Shown here piece after piece: positions 1 through 7,658 of a DNA stretch of 24,742 nucleotides. The number at the start of each line of letters is the position of its first letter. Within the stretch, counting starts at the first letter, position 1. The stretch is taken from positions 1 to 24,742 of the forward strand of contig JBNAWB010000030.1 in the NCBI GenBank assembly GCA_049699975.1, in the 5' to 3' direction. The DNA comes from CAZAGD01 sp049699975 (lineage in GTDB: Bacteria > Desulfobacterota > SM23-61). The position numbers were made by a program, and so were the translations under genes. Under the pieces are notes generated by a model. The model was not told where the DNA came from. It saw nothing but the letters and a program-made list of their open reading frames with translations, and did no database searches.

Positions 1-3
1 GGG

Positions 4-55
4 GTTATCACGAGGGAGCGTAGGTCGATGCGACCCACGCTGCGCTCGCCATGAC
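4..55. repeat. Dispersed imperfect palindrome, copy 1
   Basis: The left arm GTTATCACGAG (4-14) faces the right arm CTCGCCATGAC (45-55), with a GC-rich interior containing CGACCCACGCT (31-41). The same arms recur at 3814-3853, and a related interior occurs near 9619. From memory, GTCATTGCGAG-type palindromes are common intergenic repeats in many anaerobe genomes. No coding function is seen. It lies upstream of the ABC operon. Confidence 0.65.
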
Positions 56-114
56 GAAAAGAGGATGGCGATCCGGCCTCTAAATGGAGGGAATTTGGGG
101 AGTGAATTTTGGTT

Positions 115-157
115 GCGGCTCTGCCGCTCTGTGGAGTATCAAAGCTTATTCCACAGA
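115..157. other. Two adjacent hairpins upstream of the ABC operon
   Basis: GCGGC-TCT-GCCGC (115-127) is followed directly by TCTGTGGA (128-135) pairing with TCCACAGA (150-157) across a 14-nt loop. No clear T-tract follows, so a classical terminator is not supported. The rest of 1-413 contains no convincing gene. This could be the 3' end of an upstream transcript or an operator-like site. Confidence 0.35.
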
Positions 158-204
158 AATCAATCCCTTTTCAGTGATGGATTACTCATTTTGGGATTTT
201 TCTG

Positions 205-237
205 TTGACAAGAGATTGAAATTACATTATTTATAAG
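205..237 (+). promoter_or_regulatory. Possible sigma70-like promoter for the ABC uptake operon
   Basis: A perfect TTGACA -35 box lies at 205-210. Candidate -10 boxes are TATTTA at 228-233 (17-nt spacer, weak match) and TATAAG at 232-237 (better match, but a long 21-nt spacer). A perfect Shine-Dalgarno string GGAGGTGA follows at 310-317 with no long ORF behind it. The real gene has its own AGGAGGGG-type site just before 414. Support is moderate because neither -10 option is ideal. Confidence 0.35.
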
Positions 238-413
238 ATCGAATTTATAGAATTCTTTGCCCGCCAATAAGCATCCTAAGCACTTTATTAAAATAAATTT
301 CAGCAGAGAGGAGGTGAATAATCTTTTGTAAATCACCCAAATAGATCAAGTTTTTTAATTAAAATAGGCTGCCAGAATAAACAACAAAAAGAAAAAGGAA
401 AGGAGGGGCAAAG

Positions 414-1847
414 ATGAGGTTAATTAATAAAATTAAGTTAGGCGTACTAATTTTAACGTTTTTTTCCTTTTCCAGTTGGTTATTAACTCCCCATCAAGCA
501 TTTCCTTTTACTAAACCTAATGATGTTTTTGATGTTAATAAAATGGGCGATATGTCCGATTTTGATCCTAACAAACCTATTATCCCGACAGGGGACACTA
601 TTAAGATTGCCATCGTGGCCTCTTTTTCTGGACCAGCAGCCACAGTAGGAGAGATTTACTGGATTTCAGTCCTTTGGGCTGCCCATGATATTAATAAACG
701 AGGCGGAATTGTAGTTGATGGGAAAAGGAAAAAGATTCAAGTAATTAAGGCAGATCATATGTCCGAGCCAGCGCAAACAAAGAAAATTTGCGAAAGGATG
801 GTGTTGCAGGAAAAGGTCCATGTTTTGTGGGGAACGAACGGAAGTCACTTGATGAAAATAATTAATGACACAGCAGCCAAATATAAAGTTATTGCCCAAT
901 GTACAGCGGCCCTTTCTGATGAGCTTTAAGATGCCACAAATTTTACCCGTTATTCCTTCATGACCTCCTTTTCTACGGAACAGATAGGCCGTGGTTTGGC
1001 TTATTATTATGGACAGATAAGGAAAAAGGAAAAAAAGTTTTACATCCTTTGTCAAGATTATCTTTTTGGCCATTCCCTAGCTGAGGGATTTAAAAAAGGG
1101 TTAAAAGAATACTATCCCGAAGCCCAGATCGTTGGAGAAGATTATCATAAACTTTTCTTAACCGACTTTGCTCCTTATTTAACAAAGATCAAAGCTTCAG
1201 GCGCCGAAGTGGTCTATACGGGAGACTGGATACCCGATGCGGCTAATCTTTTGAAACAAGCCAGACAGATGGGGATTAAACTTCCTTTCGCCAATATATT
1301 CTTAGATGAACCAAATTTTTTACACGAGGTTGGGGTAGAAGGAACTAAAGATTTAGTGCACCTGAGTCAGTACGGCACTGAGCCTCCTTTCTTTAAGACT
1401 CCGGAACAAATTAAATATTACCAAACCTGGAATAACCTCTGGAAGACTAAATGGACCGCGCCTTTTAACACAGTGCTCTATAAACATGGAACTGGAAATA
1501 TAGGCTCTTATACCCAGCAGACTTACTGGCTTTTGAGTGTAATTGCTCGGGCTGGAAGCACTGATCCAGAAAAAATCATCAAAGTATGGGAGGGAGATAG
1601 TTATCAGTATGTAAATGGAAAAATTTTGAAGATGAGGGCGTGTGACCATAAAGCTATCCAGGACTTACATGTGGCTATTTATGTTCCTCCAGACCAACAG
1701 AAGATTTCTTTTAACATCCCACCTTATCATTGGTATGAGGGCTGTTCCAACTGGGGGCCCAGCTACAAAATCCCCGCCGAAAAAGTGCTCCCCAAAATGG
1801 ATCGCAATTTAGATCGATGCCGGGGCAAGAACGATTGGGGAGAATAA
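414..1847 (+). pseudogene. ABC transporter substrate-binding protein (branched-chain amino acid type), interrupted by an in-frame TAA
   Basis: This is a periplasmic binding protein of the Leu/Ile/Val type I fold, the first gene of a complete Liv-type operon. It starts at ATG 414 behind an aggagggg ribosome site. Residues 1 to about 29 form a Sec signal peptide with a hydrophobic core (LGVLILTFFSFSSWLL). The mature part begins with the family-typical IKIAIVASFSGPAATVGE. The frame is closed by TAA at 927-929 (after SDEL) but continues in the same frame with DATNFTRYSFMTSFSTEQIG to 1847, ending at NDWGE. Both halves match one protein of about 477 codons, so this is a nonsense codon, not a frameshift. 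The internal ATG at 960 lacks a ribosome site. It could be a decayed gene, a sequencing error or a readthrough site. The substrate cannot be told from sequence. Confidence 0.85.
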
Positions 1848-1941
1848 ACAATTTCAAGGCAAAGGGCAAAGCGCATAGCGCTAATAAAAAAGGAAATTAA
1901 TAATTGGCGTTATGTGCTTTGCGATAGTGAGGGAGAAGGGC
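1848..1941. other. Short spacer with GGCAAAGCGC low-complexity repeat
   Basis: The spacer between the binding protein and the permease contains GGCAAAGCGC (1865-1874) and a small AGCGC-ATA-GCGCT inverted repeat. GGCAAAGCGC recurs at 24364-24373 in the gene-free right end. It looks like decayed repeat DNA. An in-frame upstream ATG at 1912 falls here, but the permease start at 1942 has the better ribosome site. Confidence 0.4.
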
Positions 1942-2814
1942 ATGGATCCTAAAACAGCAATGTATGTAGCCCAGGCCATTCATGGAATAGCTTATGGTAT
2001 GGTGCTCTTTCTGGTTTCTTCAGGTTTAACCTTGATCTTTGGCATGATGGATATTTTAAATTTGGCTCATGCAGGCTTTTTCATGCTGGCCGCCTATTTT
2101 TGCTATCAATTCTTGCTCATTACTGGAAACTTTTGGTTGGCCTTACTTTTAGCCCCTGTGGTTACTGCTTTTTTCGGAATTCTCACTGAGCGATTTCTTC
2201 TGCGCCGCGTACATGCTTATGGCCTAATGAGTCAATTAATTGTAACAGTGGGAGTGTCTTTGGTTATTTTGGCGGCTGTGAAGATCTTCTGGGGAACGGA
2301 GAATCTTCCCGTTAAGGTTCCCGATTATTTATCAGGCCTTATAACAATAGGAGGTTTGGAATACCCGATTTACCGGATATTTGTGATTCTCCTTTCTTTA
2401 GTTGTCTTAGCCATCATGGCCTTACTTCTTTACAAGACCCGTTTAGGCAAAATTGTGCGGGCTGCTGTATCTGATGCTGATATGGTCAATGCCTTAGGGA
2501 TAAATATACCTTTAGTTTCCACTTTTGTATTTGGGATAGGTATCTGGTTAGCTGGTATAGCTGGAGTAGCCATTGCCCCAATATTAACTGTATTCCCGGG
2601 ATTGGCAGATCAGATGGGCATGGACGCTTTTGTGGTGGTGATTACCGGAGGATTTGGAAGTCTTAAAGGAGCTTTTATCGTCTCTTTAATTTTTGGGCTT
2701 TTGAGTTCTTATGGAGTTCAATTTGTCTCCCAACTTGCTCCACTCTTAATGTTTGTCTTTATGGCCATAGTATTAATTATCCGCCCCTTAGGACTCTTTG
2801 GAGAAAGAGAATGA
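1942..2814 (+). CDS. livH: Branched-chain amino acid ABC transporter permease, LivH type
   Basis: This is an inner-membrane permease subunit of the Liv-type importer. The protein has about eight hydrophobic segments and the LivH hallmark near the N-terminus, GLTLIFGMMDILNLAHAG, followed by GFFMLAAY. Near the C-terminus, VVVITGGFGSLKGAF is the conserved cytoplasmic (EAA-like) loop that contacts the ATPases. I chose ATG 1942 because GGGAGAAGGG lies just upstream; an in-frame ATG at 1912 would add ten residues with no ribosome site. At about 290 residues it is normal for the family. The stop overlaps the next start (ATGA), indicating translational coupling with LivM. The imported substrate may be an amino acid, amide, urea or carboxylate; the sequence does not say which. 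Confidence 0.93.
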   Translation: MDPKTAMYVAQAIHGIAYGMVLFLVSSGLTLIFGMMDILNLAHAGFFMLAAYFCYQFLLITGNFWLALLLAPVVTAFFGILTERFLLRRVHAYGLMSQLIVTVGVSLVILAAVKIFWGTENLPVKVPDYLSGLITIGGLEYPIYRIFVILLSLVVLAIMALLLYKTRLGKIVRAAVSDADMVNALGINIPLVSTFVFGIGIWLAGIAGVAIAPILTVFPGLADQMGMDAFVVVITGGFGSLKGAFIVSLIFGLLSSYGVQFVSQLAPLLMFVFMAIVLIIRPLGLFGERE

Positions 2815-3758
2815 GGATGAAAATTAACTGGCTCTGCGGAATAGCTATAGCAATTATTCTCATTTTGTACCCTAAATTGTTTGGCATATATTATACGAAT
2901 TTATTTTTAACTTTCGCCATATTTGCAGTTTATTCTGTCTCTTTTAATTTGCTCTTGGGTTTTACTGGGCTCTTTAGTTTTGGCCATGCCATGTTTTTTG
3001 GGGTGGGAGGTTATGGGACTGCTTTGGCGTTGAAACATATTCCCGGTTTGCCTTTGTGGGCGGCGGTCTTGGCCGGAATGTTAGCCGCAGCTGTATTTGC
3101 TCTTATTTTATGCCCTATTGTCATTAGAGTTTCTGGAGCAGCCTTTGCCATGTTGCATTTGGCTTTCGGGCAGCTCATGTTTGTAATGGCCCTAAAGTTA
3201 AGGGGCCTAACGGGCGGAGAAGATGGCATCGGCGGTTTTCCAATCCCCCCCTTAAATATTCCTGGTCTTTTTTCTATCGACATGAAATCCCCGGAAAATT
3301 TCTATTATTTTGCTTTGTTAGTATTAGGGGTGAGTTTAGGGATTATGTGGTTTTTTATTAAAACTCCTTTTGGCCAGGTAATTGTAGGCATTCGTGATAA
3401 TGTCAAAAGGGTCGAATATTTGGGTTACAAAGTTCCTCAAAGTAAAGCGGTAGTCTATACTGTGTCTGGAGCTTTTGCCGGTGTGGCGGGCTCAATTTTT
3501 GCTTTATTTCAAAATTTAATTTCCGCGAGCGCTTTGGGGATTTTAACTTCCTTTGCCCCCATCGTTAATACTTTGGTTGGGGGAATGGGGAGTTTGTTCG
3601 GTCCCATATGGGGTTCAGCAATAATGGAGATACTCTTAGAGATCACCACTCGGTATACAGAACGAGTGGAGTTAGTGCAAGGCCTAATTTTGATATTAAT
3701 TATAATGTTTTTTCCCAGAGGTTTTATAGGTTTGATCCAACTCTTGAAGCAAAGATGA
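2811..3758 (+). CDS. livM: Branched-chain amino acid ABC transporter permease, LivM type
   Basis: This is the second membrane subunit of the importer, expected to pair with LivH. It is about 315 residues long with eight to ten hydrophobic segments. Family motifs are YSVSFNLLLGFTGLFSFGHA near residue 50 and GAFAGVAGSIFAL followed by NTLVGGMGSLFGPIWGSA in the C-terminal half, the latter being the ATPase-contact loop. Its ATG overlaps the LivH stop by four bases; a second ATG at 2817 is possible. Length and composition are ordinary and the frame is intact. A 163-base spacer carrying a palindromic repeat separates it from LivG, so the ATPase genes may depend on readthrough past that element. Confidence 0.93.
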   Translation: MRMKINWLCGIAIAIILILYPKLFGIYYTNLFLTFAIFAVYSVSFNLLLGFTGLFSFGHAMFFGVGGYGTALALKHIPGLPLWAAVLAGMLAAAVFALILCPIVIRVSGAAFAMLHLAFGQLMFVMALKLRGLTGGEDGIGGFPIPPLNIPGLFSIDMKSPENFYYFALLVLGVSLGIMWFFIKTPFGQVIVGIRDNVKRVEYLGYKVPQSKAVVYTVSGAFAGVAGSIFALFQNLISASALGILTSFAPIVNTLVGGMGSLFGPIWGSAIMEILLEITTRYTERVELVQGLILILIIMFFPRGFIGLIQLLKQR

Positions 3759-3813
3759 AAATTTTTGGGAGTTATTAATGGGAGCAAATTATATTTTACA
3801 TAGTGAACCTCGG

Positions 3814-3853
3814 GTCATCACGAGATGGCCGCGCCCTTCGGGCTCGCCATGAC
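3814..3853. repeat. Dispersed imperfect palindrome, copy 2
   Basis: GTCATCACGAG (3814-3824) and CTCGCCATGAC (3843-3853) are near-perfect inverted arms. A tight inner hairpin GCCC-TTC-GGGC sits at 3833-3843. It has the same arms as the copy at 4-55 and lies inside the transporter operon between livM and livG. In RNA it would fold strongly and could affect mRNA processing between the permease and ATPase genes. Confidence 0.7.
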
Positions 3854-3921
3854 ATCTTTTTTCAGAAAATGTTAAATAATTAATGCTCTCATTAATAAAA
3901 GACCAAAGAGGAAAGGTTTCC

Positions 3922-4668
3922 ATGAATATTTTGGAAACAAAAGGAATTTATCATGATTTTAGTGGGCTGCAGGTGCTTTTTGATATTAATTTGCAAGTAG
4001 AAGAAGGAGAACGTCACGCCATCATCGGGCCAAATGGCGCCGGTAAAACAACTTTGTTTAATTTGATTACTGGAACATATCGGCCTCGACGAGGGCAAAT
4101 TTTTTTTAAAGGTAAGGAGATTACAGGTTTACCTCCTCACGAGTTGGTGCGCCTGGGTATTGGCCGTTCGTTTCAACTTACCAGCACTTTTGATCGGCTG
4201 ACGACTTTTCAAAATATTCGTTTGGCAGTGCTTTCGAAAAGGGGGCACAGATTTAATTTTTTCCGGCGAGTAGATAGTTTAGTAGAAATTACTCGGGAAA
4301 CCGAAGAAATTCTCCGCCGGATAAATCTCGATGGCGAGCGGAATATGCCGGCCGGTGTCCTCTCTTATGGCAAACACAGGTCCTTAGAAATTAGCTTAGC
4401 ATTGGCTACAGACCCAGAATTGATAATGCTTGATGAGCCAACGGCCGGAATGTCTCGGGATGAGACGCGCCAGGCTGTGGAACTCATCCGGCGCCTCACC
4501 GAAGGGAAGACTTTGATCATCATTGAACATGACATGGATGTAGTTTTTTCTTTGGCCGATAGGATTACAGTATTAAATTACGGACAGATTTTGGCTACAG
4601 GCACTCCGGCGGAAATAAGAGAAAACCAAGCAGTTAAAGAGGCTTATTTAGGGGAACTAAAAATTTGA
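3922..4668 (+). CDS. livG: Branched-chain amino acid ABC transporter ATP-binding protein, LivG type
   Basis: This is one of two cytoplasmic ATPases that power the importer. Starting at ATG 3922 (preceded by AGAGGAAAGG) it has 248 residues. Walker A GPNGAGKTT is at 36-44. The LivG-style signature LSYGK is at 147-151, the usual variant in place of LSGGQ. Walker B LIMLDEP ends near 173 and the switch His is in IIIEHDMD at about 203. An in-frame start at 3883 would add 13 residues, but the resulting N-terminus does not look conserved. It is followed by livF after 87 bases. All catalytic motifs are intact. Confidence 0.94.
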   Translation: MNILETKGIYHDFSGLQVLFDINLQVEEGERHAIIGPNGAGKTTLFNLITGTYRPRRGQIFFKGKEITGLPPHELVRLGIGRSFQLTSTFDRLTTFQNIRLAVLSKRGHRFNFFRRVDSLVEITRETEEILRRINLDGERNMPAGVLSYGKHRSLEISLALATDPELIMLDEPTAGMSRDETRQAVELIRRLTEGKTLIIIEHDMDVVFSLADRITVLNYGQILATGTPAEIRENQAVKEAYLGELKI

Positions 4669-4755
4669 AAAATCCTTATTCATGTCTTTTAGCAAGAAGC
4701 GCTTCATTAAGATAAAGGAGAAGCCTTAGTTAGAGAAGGGCTGGATGAGGTAAAA

Positions 4756-5472
4756 ATGTTCTTGGAAGTAAAAGATCTGAACACCTTTTATGGTATGAGT
4801 CATGTTTTACAAAGTATTTCTCTCCATGTGGAAGAAGGGGAAATTGTGGCCCTCTTAGGACGGAACGGCATGGGCAAGAGTACCACTTTGAAAAGTATTA
4901 TGGGGCTAGTGAAGCCGAAATCAGGAGTAGTTTTATTTAAAGGCCAGAATATAACTGGCTATCCCCCCTTCAAGGTAGCCAGGGCAGGTATAGGTTATGT
5001 TCCTGAAGAACGGAGGATATTTCCGGAACTATCTGTGTTAGATAATTTATTTTTGGGAATCAAAGGCGGCAAAATTATCCCCCAAAATGATTCTCGATCC
5101 TGGACTATAGAGAGGATATTTCAGCATTTTCCCATGCTCAAGGAAAGGGCGCAGCAAAAAGGAAAGTTTCTTTCTGGCGGGGAGCAGCAGATGCTCACCA
5201 TCGGCCGTTCGCTCATGGGAAATCCTGACCTGCTTTTAGTTGACGAACCTACAGAAGGCTTAGCTCCCCTTCTGGTCAAAGAAGTGCGGGATATATTGGA
5301 AAGCATAAATAAAGCCGGGGTTTCTATTCTCTTAGTAGAACATAACCTTAAAGTGGCCTTATCCTTGGCCAACCGCATTTACTTAATGGGAAAGGCTCAT
5401 ATTGGGTTTGCAGGGACTATATGGGACCTGGAAGCCAATCCCGAGGTTCGCCAGAAATATTTGGAAGTGTGA
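4756..5472 (+). CDS. livF: Branched-chain amino acid ABC transporter ATP-binding protein, LivF type
   Basis: This is the second ATPase of the importer, expected to form a heterodimer with LivG. It is 238 residues long. Walker A GRNGMGKST is at 35-43, signature LSGGEQQ at 139-145, Walker B LLLVDEPTEG from about 159, and the switch His in LLVEHNLKV at about 196. The stretch GIGYVPEERRIFPELSV is the typical LivF Q-loop region. Length matches the family. It is the last gene of the Liv-type operon; no clear intrinsic terminator follows, and a new promoter candidate begins at 5551. Confidence 0.94.
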   Translation: MFLEVKDLNTFYGMSHVLQSISLHVEEGEIVALLGRNGMGKSTTLKSIMGLVKPKSGVVLFKGQNITGYPPFKVARAGIGYVPEERRIFPELSVLDNLFLGIKGGKIIPQNDSRSWTIERIFQHFPMLKERAQQKGKFLSGGEQQMLTIGRSLMGNPDLLLVDEPTEGLAPLLVKEVRDILESINKAGVSILLVEHNLKVALSLANRIYLMGKAHIGFAGTIWDLEANPEVRQKYLEV

Positions 5473-5550
5473 GAAGAGTTCAACCAGATCATGCAAATAT
5501 TTCTAAAGCATCCCTTATTGATCTCCCTTTTTCCTTTTTCCAGTTTTTCC

Positions 5551-5581
5551 TTGACACTTTTTTGAGGCGTAAGTTAATAAT
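5551..5581 (+). promoter_or_regulatory. Candidate sigma70-like promoter for the tct operon
   Basis: A perfect TTGACA lies at 5551-5556. A TATAAT-like AATAAT (five of six matches) lies at 5576-5581, giving a 19-nt spacer that is a little long. It sits between livF and tctB, where a separate transcript for the tripartite transporter would be expected to begin. Confidence 0.4.
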
Positions 5582-5602
5582 TATTTAGTGGCTTTGGCAG
5601 AG

Positions 5603-5608
5603 AGGAGG
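5603..5608 (+). promoter_or_regulatory. Ribosome binding site implying a non-ATG start for tctB
   Basis: A perfect AGGAGG is followed, seven bases downstream, by the in-frame codon ATT at 5616. No ATG, GTG or TTG lies at a suitable distance in this frame; the first is GTG 5646, about 37 bases away. This supports AUU initiation for TctB. Confidence 0.45.
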
Positions 5609-5615
5609 AGTTCTT

Positions 5616-6065
5616 ATTAATAGGTGGAATCGGATAACCGGTTACGTGCTTCTTCTTATCTGTGGGATGACCATCTGGGGATCTATTAATCTTTCTATGG
5701 GGACCCTCCACCGGCCAGGCCCCGGCTTTTTTCCTTTTTTATTAGCGATTGTCCTTGCTTTTTTTTCTCTTGCTTTAATTTTTCAAAATTGGGCCAGAGA
5801 TAAAGCGTCCCTCCCTTTTTGGGAAAGACAAAATTGGCTGAGACCTTTACTGGGTTTAATTATTCTTACTGGTTATGCCATTTTGTTGAACTCTCTGGGA
5901 TTTCTGATTTCCACTTTTTTATTTTTGATTATATGGATGGTCGTGATCGAGCGGCTTAGCTGGAAAACTATTTTCGGGGTTTCCATAGCCACTACGATAG
6001 TCCTCTTTCTGATCTTTGGTTTGCTCTTAGAGGTTCCTTTGCCTAAAGGTTTGTTAGCCAAATAG
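5616..6065 (+). CDS. tctB: Tripartite tricarboxylate transporter small membrane subunit TctB
   Basis: This is the small membrane subunit of a TTT-family (TctABC) secondary importer for di- or tricarboxylates. It is about 149 residues long with four hydrophobic segments: an N-terminal helix, a HRPGPGFFPFLLAIVLAFFS segment with the family's GPGFFP motif, then two paired helices. The first conventional start, GTG 5646, would cut into the first membrane helix and has no ribosome site. The reading frame is open upstream to ATT 5616, seven bases after AGGAGG, giving N-terminus MNRWNRITGYVLLL, which resembles normal TctB starts. AUU initiation is therefore likely but unproven. The stop at 6065 lies eight bases before tctA. 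Confidence 0.82.
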   Translation: MNRWNRITGYVLLLICGMTIWGSINLSMGTLHRPGPGFFPFLLAIVLAFFSLALIFQNWARDKASLPFWERQNWLRPLLGLIILTGYAILLNSLGFLISTFLFLIIWMVVIERLSWKTIFGVSIATTIVLFLIFGLLLEVPLPKGLLAK

Positions 6066-6073
6066 AGGGATGC

Positions 6074-7591
6074 ATGAATGAATTTTTAGGCATGTTTCAG
6101 GGCTTAATCTCCGGATTCGGTATTGCTTTTAGCCCCGTAAATCTCCTTTTTGCCTTAATCGGGGCTTTGCTGGGAACGGTGGTGGGTGTCCTCCCTGGCT
6201 TGGGGCCTGCGGCCACTATTTCCCTTCTTCTTCCTATTAGTTTTAAGATTGGCTCCCCGGTTACTTCCATAATTATGATGGCGGGTATATTTTATGGAGC
6301 AATGTACGGGGGATCGACTACTTCCATCCTCGTGAACATTCCCGGGGAGGCAGCATCTGTAGTAACTTGCATCGATGGCTACCAAATGGCTCTTAAAGGG
6401 CGGGCTGGTCCTGCTTTGGGTATTGCCGCTATTGGCTCTTTTATTGCAGGCACGATAGGGGTTATCGGTCTTACATTTGTTGCTCCTCCTTTAGCCGAAT
6501 TTGCCTTAAAATTTGGGCCTCCTGAATATTTCGCCCTCACCTTATTCGGGCTGCTCATGGCCACTCTCATTGGCGAGGGCTCGATTTTAAAAGGCCTGAT
6601 AATGGTAGTCTTGGGTTTGCTCCTGGGAGCAGTCGGACTCGATCCGATTTCGGGAGCGATAAGGTTCACCTGGGGTCTATTTATGCTGCAGGAGGGAATC
6701 GACTTTGTGACCCTGGCCATGGGCATGTTCGGGATTGGTGAAATTTTGATTAATCTGGAAAAGAAACTATCCACGGAATTAGTTTCGCGAAAAATCACCA
6801 ACGTGTTTCCCACATTAAAAGATTGGGCTGACTCAAAGTGGTCAATTATGCGGGGCTCTTTTATCGGTTTTATTATCGGCATTCTTCCTGGAGGCGGAGC
6901 AGTTATTTCCTCTTTAGTATCTTACGCCCTAGAAAAAAAGCTTTCCAAAACCCCGGAACAGTTTGGAAAAGGCGCCATTCAAGGAGTGGCTGGACCGGAA
7001 TCGGCAAATAACTCCGCTGCCAGTGCTTCTTTCATACCCCTATTGACTTTAGGTATCCCTGGTAATGCAGCTATTGCTATGATTTTTGCCGCTCTCCTGA
7101 TTCAAGGAGTTCAACCTGGTCCTTTTCTCATTACCGAGCGCCCCGATCTTTTTTGGGGAGTAGTAGCTTCCATGTACATTGGTAATGCGATGCTGCTCAT
7201 TCTTAACCTGCCTTTGGTCGGGATGTGGGTGCAACTATTGCGGGTACCTTATGCGATTCTGGCGCCAATTATTGTTCTCTTCTGTTGCATTGGAGTTTAT
7301 AGCATCCGCAACACGGTCTTTGATATTTATGTTATGGGAGTGTTCGGGGTTATTGGTTATTTCTTTAGAAAAGTTGATTTACAACCTGGGCCCCTCATCC
7401 TGGCTTTTGTGCTGGGGCGGATCATGGAACCGGCTTTGCGCCAATCTTTGCTTATGTCTGCGGGAAGTCCGTGGATCTTTTTCCAACGACCCATTTCAGG
7501 CACCCTCATGACATTTCTCATTCTCTTCATTTTGTTTCAGATAGTTAGAATGGCCTGGAAATCAAGGAGAAATAGAGGTGGGGATTTTTAG
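6074..7591 (+). CDS. tctA: Tripartite tricarboxylate transporter large permease TctA
   Basis: This is the large transport subunit in the inner membrane, 505 residues long with about a dozen hydrophobic segments. The family's duplicated loop motif is present twice: GVLPGLGP at 38-45 and GILPGGG at 269-275. Between and after these are NIPGEAASVVTCIDGYQMA and the diagnostic GVAGPESANNSAASASFIPL followed by LTLGIPGN. Start ATG 6074 follows GAGGGA and lies eight bases after tctB. The sequence is complete and intact. Together with TctB and the TctC binding protein it forms a sodium- or proton-coupled uptake system in characterised members. Its substrate here is unknown. Confidence 0.96.
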   Translation: MNEFLGMFQGLISGFGIAFSPVNLLFALIGALLGTVVGVLPGLGPAATISLLLPISFKIGSPVTSIIMMAGIFYGAMYGGSTTSILVNIPGEAASVVTCIDGYQMALKGRAGPALGIAAIGSFIAGTIGVIGLTFVAPPLAEFALKFGPPEYFALTLFGLLMATLIGEGSILKGLIMVVLGLLLGAVGLDPISGAIRFTWGLFMLQEGIDFVTLAMGMFGIGEILINLEKKLSTELVSRKITNVFPTLKDWADSKWSIMRGSFIGFIIGILPGGGAVISSLVSYALEKKLSKTPEQFGKGAIQGVAGPESANNSAASASFIPLLTLGIPGNAAIAMIFAALLIQGVQPGPFLITERPDLFWGVVASMYIGNAMLLILNLPLVGMWVQLLRVPYAILAPIIVLFCCIGVYSIRNTVFDIYVMGVFGVIGYFFRKVDLQPGPLILAFVLGRIMEPALRQSLLMSAGSPWIFFQRPISGTLMTFLILFILFQIVRMAWKSRRNRGGDF

Positions 7592-7658
7592 AGAAATTAT
7601 GCTACCTGTTGAAAAGGGTATAAAGTTTTAATAGTAAACCGAAGAAAGGAGGAAGAAA

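Noticed and set aside
4696..4705. GAAGCGCTTC perfect palindrome between livG and livF
   Set aside because: A lone 10-bp palindrome without other context occurs often by chance, and no partner site was seen.
6379..6882. 167-codon minus-strand open frame inside tctA
   Set aside because: It is a shadow of the strongly supported TctA gene, with proline- and isoleucine-rich sequence typical of antisense reading of membrane proteins.
7609..7637. Promoter upstream of tctC (TTGAAA)
   Set aside because: No acceptable -10 box lies 16-18 bases downstream; tctC is more simply read from the tctBA transcript.
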